A DNA stretch of 23,370 nt, from contig DFPL01000329.1 in assembly GCA_002377245.1 (NCBI GenBank), positions 1 to 23,370 of the forward strand, written 5' to 3'. Within the stretch, counting starts at the first letter, position 1; each line of letters opens with the position of its first letter. Positions 20,138 to 23,370 of the stretch are shown here, in pieces. The notes under the pieces are model-generated. The model was not told the origin of the DNA. It searched no databases and worked only from the letters and a program-made list of their open reading frames with translations. Source of the DNA: Enterobacteriaceae bacterium UBA3516 (GTDB lineage: Bacteria > Pseudomonadota > Gammaproteobacteria > Enterobacterales > Enterobacteriaceae). Made by a program: the position numbers and the translations under genes.

Positions 20138-21121
20138 TTACTGCTCTTCCAGTGAGTAGGGCAGCGGCTCGATAGCCAGCGTATTCGCGTCGTCGCGCAC
20201 GCGGAACACGCTGTCCGGTTCCATGTCGTTATTCATCACCACCTGCACCAGAATACGGCCGTCATCCAGTTGAGCGGCGGCCAGTACCGTGCCGGTACGA
20301 CGCCAGTTTTCGCCCATTTTCATTTCCAGGTCTTCACCCGCTTCCGGTACCCGGCTGGCATTTCCCGCCAGGTACCAGAGCGCACGCTTATTGGCACCGC
20401 GGAATTTTGCCCTGGCGACCATCTCCTGACCGGTATAGCAGCCTTTTTTGAAACTAATGCCGCCCAGCGCCTGAATATTTGTGGCCTGAGGAATAAACTG
20501 CGCGCTAGTGGCTGCATCAATCACCGGCAGGCCGGCTTCAATGTTTAATGCCAGCCACTGCTGACTGTTGTTTAACTGCGCCTCGCCACGCAATGCTTCA
20601 GTCACGCGCTCTGCTGTCGCTGCATCAGTGACCAGCAGGAAACGCTCTGCCGGATGAGCAAACCACAGCACGGTTGTTTCACCTTCGCGCACAACCTGTT
20701 TTTCAGCGTCAGGCAGCTCAGCAAAAAGATTTGCCAGCGCGGCACGGGCCTGGAAACCGGCAACGCCGAGCAGCACTTTTTCCTCGTCAGTGGCGATAAC
20801 CACCTTTGAGAAAACGGCATATTTCTTCAACTGAGTCAGTTGGTCGGCTGCGACGCTGCGACGCAAAATCCAGTTAAACCCCTCTTCTTTACGGAACAGA
20901 CGCAAATTGCTCCACATCTTGCCTTTCGCATCGCAGTGCGCAACCAACAGGTGCTGTTCGTCAGTTAATTTCGCCACATCGGCAGTGACTTGCCCTTGCA
21001 GATATTTCTCGCTGTCCGCACCCGTAATGGAGCCTAAAGACCAGTCTTCAAGGGTCATGAGTGTCAGCGGCAAACGCGCAGAGGCGGTCGGCTGACGCGG
21101 AGGAAACGGAGTAAAAGCCAT
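20138..21121 (-). CDS. ygfZ: Folate-binding protein YgfZ (Fe-S cluster repair/maintenance)
   Basis: YgfZ is a cytosolic relative of GcvT (COG0354) that uses tetrahydrofolate to help keep certain iron-sulfur enzymes, such as MiaB, active. The 327-residue product matches E. coli YgfZ (326). The family signature KGCYTGQE begins at residue 226 and holds the essential Cys228. The N-terminal domain with GADSEKYLQGQVTADV and AHCDAKGKM is also conserved. The ATG at 21119-21121 has CAGGAT about 10 bases upstream. The gene is divergent from sdhE with 249 bases between the starts, and convergent with trhA. Confidence 0.97.
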   Translation of the reverse strand: MAFTPFPPRQPTASARLPLTLMTLEDWSLGSITGADSEKYLQGQVTADVAKLTDEQHLLVAHCDAKGKMWSNLRLFRKEEGFNWILRRSVAADQLTQLKKYAVFSKVVIATDEEKVLLGVAGFQARAALANLFAELPDAEKQVVREGETTVLWFAHPAERFLLVTDAATAERVTEALRGEAQLNNSQQWLALNIEAGLPVIDAATSAQFIPQATNIQALGGISFKKGCYTGQEMVARAKFRGANKRALWYLAGNASRVPEAGEDLEMKMGENWRRTGTVLAAAQLDDGRILVQVVMNNDMEPDSVFRVRDDANTLAIEPLPYSLEEQ

Positions 21122-21332
21122 AAGTAGTATCCTGATTAGCCTGACGCGGTGTCATGACGTAATGGTAAAAGAGCCATCCATCAATGCAAGCGATAAAAAC
21201 AGGCGATTTGTGCGCTAATAAAGGTTTGCGAGATGCAACGTAAAAAGAGGCAATGGTTTACAACTCTTAGACTTATTCTGGAACTCTCCTCGTAAATCCA
21301 AATATTCCGCTAATGGATGATTGAAAACACGT

Positions 21333-21338
21333 TACAAT
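21333..21338 (+). promoter_or_regulatory. Possible -10 element for sdhE-cptA
   Basis: TACAAT (5/6 match) lies 33 bases before the sdhE start codon and would leave a leader of about 25 nt. No good -35 is present at 16-18 bases upstream. The remaining ygfZ-sdhE divergent gap (21122-21370) shows no other clear element to me. Confidence 0.3.
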
Positions 21339-21370
21339 GGGTTCCCATCGCGGCTATGCAGGAATCTGAA

Positions 21371-21637
21371 ATGGATATTAACAATAAAGCCCGTATTCAC
21401 TGGGCGTGCCGGCGCGGAATGCGCGAACTCGATATTTCCATCATGCCTTTTTTTGAAAATGAATATGATTCGCTAAGCGACGACGATAAGCGCGTTTTTG
21501 TGCGTCTTCTCGAAAGTGATGATCCAGATTTATTTAATTGGCTTATGAATCACGGCAAACCGCAGGATGGCGAGTTGCAACGGATGGTACAGTTAATTCA
21601 AACACGGAATCGGGAACGTGGTCCTGTGGCAATCTGA
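21371..21637 (+). CDS. sdhE: FAD assembly factor SdhE (YgfY/CptB)
   Basis: SdhE is a small cytosolic helper that promotes covalent attachment of FAD to the flavoprotein subunits of succinate dehydrogenase and fumarate reductase. The ATG at 21371 gives 88 residues starting MDINNKARIHW, the E. coli length, with AGGAA about 8 bases upstream. The functional RGxxE motif is at Arg15-Glu19 (RGMRE). SDDDKRVFVRLLESDDPDLFNWL is the conserved helical core. The open frame extends upstream to 21317 without support. The gene overlaps cptA by 20 bases in another frame, so the two are translationally coupled. It has also been called the antitoxin CptB, an assignment now usually superseded by the FAD role. 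Confidence 0.96.
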   Translation: MDINNKARIHWACRRGMRELDISIMPFFENEYDSLSDDDKRVFVRLLESDDPDLFNWLMNHGKPQDGELQRMVQLIQTRNRERGPVAI

Positions 21638-22034
21638 TTTACGCGTCTCGTGGCGCTCACAATGGCTTTCTTTACTCCTCCATGGTTTGATGGCGGCCTT
21701 TGTATTGCTCGTACCCTGGCCACTGAGCTACACGCCGCTTTGGCTGTTACTGCTTTCGCTGGTGGTGTTCGACAGCGTGCGCAGCCAGCGCCGTATTAAT
21801 GCGTGCCAGGGTGAAATCAAACTGTTAATGGATTCCCGTCTGCGCTGGCAGGGTGTGGAGTGGGAGATTGTTGGTACGCCCTGGATGCTCAGCATCGGCA
21901 TGATGTTGCGTTTACGGCGAAGTGAAGAGGGACGTCGTCAGCATTTATGGTTGGCTGCCGACAGTATGGACGCGCAGGAGTGGCGTGATTTGCGCCGAAT
22001 GATTTCGCAGCAATCGGCGCAGGGGCAGAATTAA
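21618..22034 (+). CDS. cptA: Membrane protein CptA/YgfX
   Basis: This small inner-membrane protein is reported in E. coli to affect FtsZ and MreB when overproduced (toxin CptA) and always accompanies sdhE. The GTG at 21618, inside the end of sdhE, gives 138 residues beginning MVLWQSDLRVSWRSQWLS; E. coli has 135. Two hydrophobic helices lie at about 16-34 and 37-52, followed by a soluble C-terminal part with LRWQGVEWEIV and WLAADSMDAQEWRDLRRM. The ribosome binding site is probably CGGGAAC in the sdhE coding region. It is convergent with fldB with 12 bases between the stops. Confidence 0.93.
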   Translation: MVLWQSDLRVSWRSQWLSLLLHGLMAAFVLLVPWPLSYTPLWLLLLSLVVFDSVRSQRRINACQGEIKLLMDSRLRWQGVEWEIVGTPWMLSIGMMLRLRRSEEGRRQHLWLAADSMDAQEWRDLRRMISQQSAQGQN

Positions 22035-22046
22035 GGGAAGAGGGCG

Positions 22047-22568
22047 TCAGGCAAACTGCTCGGCCATCTCTACCAGGATTTGTTCGCACCAGCTTTGCAG
22101 GCGCTCATCGCTGAGATCGTATTGATTGGTTTCATCCAGCGCCAGGCCGCAAAAAAGCTGACCGTCGGCAATCACTGGCTTAGGGCTGGTAAATTCGTAA
22201 CCCTCGGTTGGCCAGTAGCCGACAAATTTTGCCCCACGCGGGGCCAGCTTGTCATGCAGCATACCCAGCGCGTCGAGGAACCATTCACCGTAGCCAAGTT
22301 GGTCACCCATGCCATAAAGGGCAATAATTTTCCCTTCCAGGTTGAGGGTGTCGAGCTTGTCCCAAATGGCTTCCCAGTCTTCCTGTAGCTCGCCAAAATC
22401 CCAGGTTGGAATGCCGAGGATCAACGCATCGTACTGCTCCATCAGTTCAGGAGCGTCATCTTTCAGGTTGTGTAACGTCACCAGCTCCGGGCCAATGATG
22501 TCGCGGATTTTCTCCGCCGCCATCTCGGTATAGCAGGTGCTGGAGCCATAAAACAGACCGATGTTCAT
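22047..22568 (-). CDS. fldB: Flavodoxin 2 (FldB)
   Basis: FldB is an FMN-binding low-potential electron carrier; in E. coli it is induced by SoxRS during superoxide stress but does not replace the essential FldA. The 173-residue product has the E. coli length. The phosphate-binding loop GSSTCYTE is at 8-15. The isoalloxazine-flanking loops contain Trp56 (PTWDFGE) and Tyr93 (GDQLGYGEW). The long-chain flavodoxin insertion is present (roughly 115-140). The ATG at 22566-22568 has only a weak ribosome binding site. It is divergent from xerD with 101 bases between the starts, where I cannot place a confident SoxS box. Confidence 0.96.
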   Translation of the reverse strand: MNIGLFYGSSTCYTEMAAEKIRDIIGPELVTLHNLKDDAPELMEQYDALILGIPTWDFGELQEDWEAIWDKLDTLNLEGKIIALYGMGDQLGYGEWFLDALGMLHDKLAPRGAKFVGYWPTEGYEFTSPKPVIADGQLFCGLALDETNQYDLSDERLQSWCEQILVEMAEQFA

Positions 22569-22669
22569 AACGTAAACGTCTCAATTCTGGATGTGTCTTT
22601 GCCAGCAGTGTACCAGAATCAGACGGCAATCAGGCATAATGCAGCGTCACCAATAAAGGAGAGGCTGGG

Positions 22670-23370
22670 ATGGAAAGTGATCTCGCACGCATCGAACAGT
22701 TTCTTGATGCCCTTTGGCTTGAGCGCAATCTTGCGGAGAATACGCTCAGTGCGTACCGCCGCGATCTGCAGGGGCTGGTCGAGTGGTTGCATCATCGGGA
22801 ACTGAGCCTGCAAAGTGCGCAAGCGGATGATTTACAAGGTTTACTCGCAGAAAGAATGGAAGGGGGCTACAAAGCCACCAGCTCCGCGCGGCTGTTAAGC
22901 GCCATGCGTCGTTTCTTTCAGCATTTGTACCGGGAAAAATTTCGCCAGGACGACCCCAGCGCACTATTAGCCTCGCCGAAACTGCCTCAACGTCTTCCTA
23001 AAGATCTCAGTGAAGCACAGGTTGAGCGGCTATTAGCGTCGCCGACCATTGACCAGCCGCTGGAGTTACGCGATAAAGCGATGTTAGAAGTGCTCTATGC
23101 TACCGGTCTGCGTGTCTCGGAGCTGGTCGGCCTGACGATGAGCGACATCAGCCTGCGTCAGGGTGTGGTGCGTGTTATCGGTAAGGGTAACAAAGAACGC
23201 CTGGTGCCATTGGGCGAAGAGGCGGTGCACTGGGTAGAAACCTGGCTGGAGCACGGTCGCCCCTGGCTGTTAAACGGTGTTTCCATTGATGTGCTGTTTC
23301 CCAGTCAGCGCGCGCAGCAGATGACGCGACAAACGTTCTGGCATCGCATTAAACATTACGCCACACTGGC
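22670..23370 (+). CDS. xerD: Site-specific tyrosine recombinase XerD (3' end outside window)
   Basis: XerD works with XerC at the chromosomal dif site to resolve chromosome dimers, switched on by FtsK. The first 233 codons are present and the gene runs off the window; E. coli XerD has 298 residues. The N-terminal SAM-like core-binding domain covers about 1-108 (QFLDALWLERNLAENTLSAYRRD). The catalytic domain begins near 110 and shows Arg148 (ATGLRVSELVGL) and Lys172 (VIGKGNKERLVPLG). The remaining active-site residues, including the Tyr nucleophile, lie beyond the end. The ATG has a strong AGGAG at 22658-22662. This is the housekeeping gene, not a phage integrase. It is divergent from fldB as in E. 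coli. Confidence 0.96.
   Translation, partial: MESDLARIEQFLDALWLERNLAENTLSAYRRDLQGLVEWLHHRELSLQSAQADDLQGLLAERMEGGYKATSSARLLSAMRRFFQHLYREKFRQDDPSALLASPKLPQRLPKDLSEAQVERLLASPTIDQPLELRDKAMLEVLYATGLRVSELVGLTMSDISLRQGVVRVIGKGNKERLVPLGEEAVHWVETWLEHGRPWLLNGVSIDVLFPSQRAQQMTRQTFWHRIKHYATL

Noticed and set aside
22670..23370. Tyrosine recombinase as a sign of a prophage or genomic island
   Set aside because: The sequence and the fldB neighbour identify housekeeping XerD; no phage or attachment-site genes are near.

Overview
This window is chromosomal DNA from an enterobacterium close to Escherichia, Citrobacter and Enterobacter. Nearly every protein reads as an end-to-end homologue of an E. coli K-12 protein. 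The gene order follows the K-12 argO-to-xerD segment as I remember it. The 6S RNA is the E. coli length (184 nt), and a REP/BIME element of E. coli type sits between ygfF and bglA. Differences from K-12 (two extra genes, different intergenic hairpins, a 128-residue GcvH) argue against E. coli itself. I cannot name the species from sequence alone.

Layout. 1-2103: the 3' end of argO (arginine exporter), yggE, and argP on the opposite strand. 2269-4428: rpiA and serA. 4504-5115: a DUF2238/YjdF-type membrane protein that I do not recall at this place in K-12. 5130-6308, minus strand: fau, ssrS (6S RNA) and zapA. 6523-10848, plus strand: the tight run ygfB-pepP-ubiH-ubiI. 10849-11268: a 420-bp regulatory gap with GcvA-type boxes and a good PurR box. 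11269-15721: gcvT-gcvH-gcvP, closed by a strong terminator, then ygfF and a BIME. 16628-18909, minus strand: bglA preceded by an AT-richer RpiR/SIS-family regulator gene. 18962-20095: yqfB and trhA (yqfA). 20138-21121, minus strand: ygfZ. 21371-22034: the overlapping pair sdhE-cptA. 22047-22568, minus strand: fldB. 22670 to the end: xerD, cut by the window edge.

How the genes fit together. A one-carbon/serine-glycine theme runs through the window: SerA starts serine synthesis, GcvTHP cleaves glycine to charge tetrahydrofolate, Fau returns 5-formyl-THF to the active pool, and YgfZ is a folate-binding GcvT relative. PurR-like boxes lie upstream of both serA and gcvT. A second theme is respiration and flavoproteins: UbiH and UbiI hydroxylate the ubiquinone ring, SdhE loads FAD onto succinate dehydrogenase, and FldB is a flavodoxin. 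The rest is housekeeping: ZapA (division), PepP (peptide turnover), XerD (chromosome dimer resolution), 6S RNA (RNA polymerase control) and BglA (phospho-beta-glucoside use).

This is mostly conserved core genome. I see no CRISPR array, prophage, insertion sequence, defence island or clearly new multi-gene system. The points most worth a second look are the low-GC regulator beside bglA with a nearby palindrome, the paired PurR boxes, a symmetric CRP-type site before rpiA, the DUF2238 gene with its conserved charged residues, and a hairpin family that occurs both between convergent genes and inside the gcv operon.
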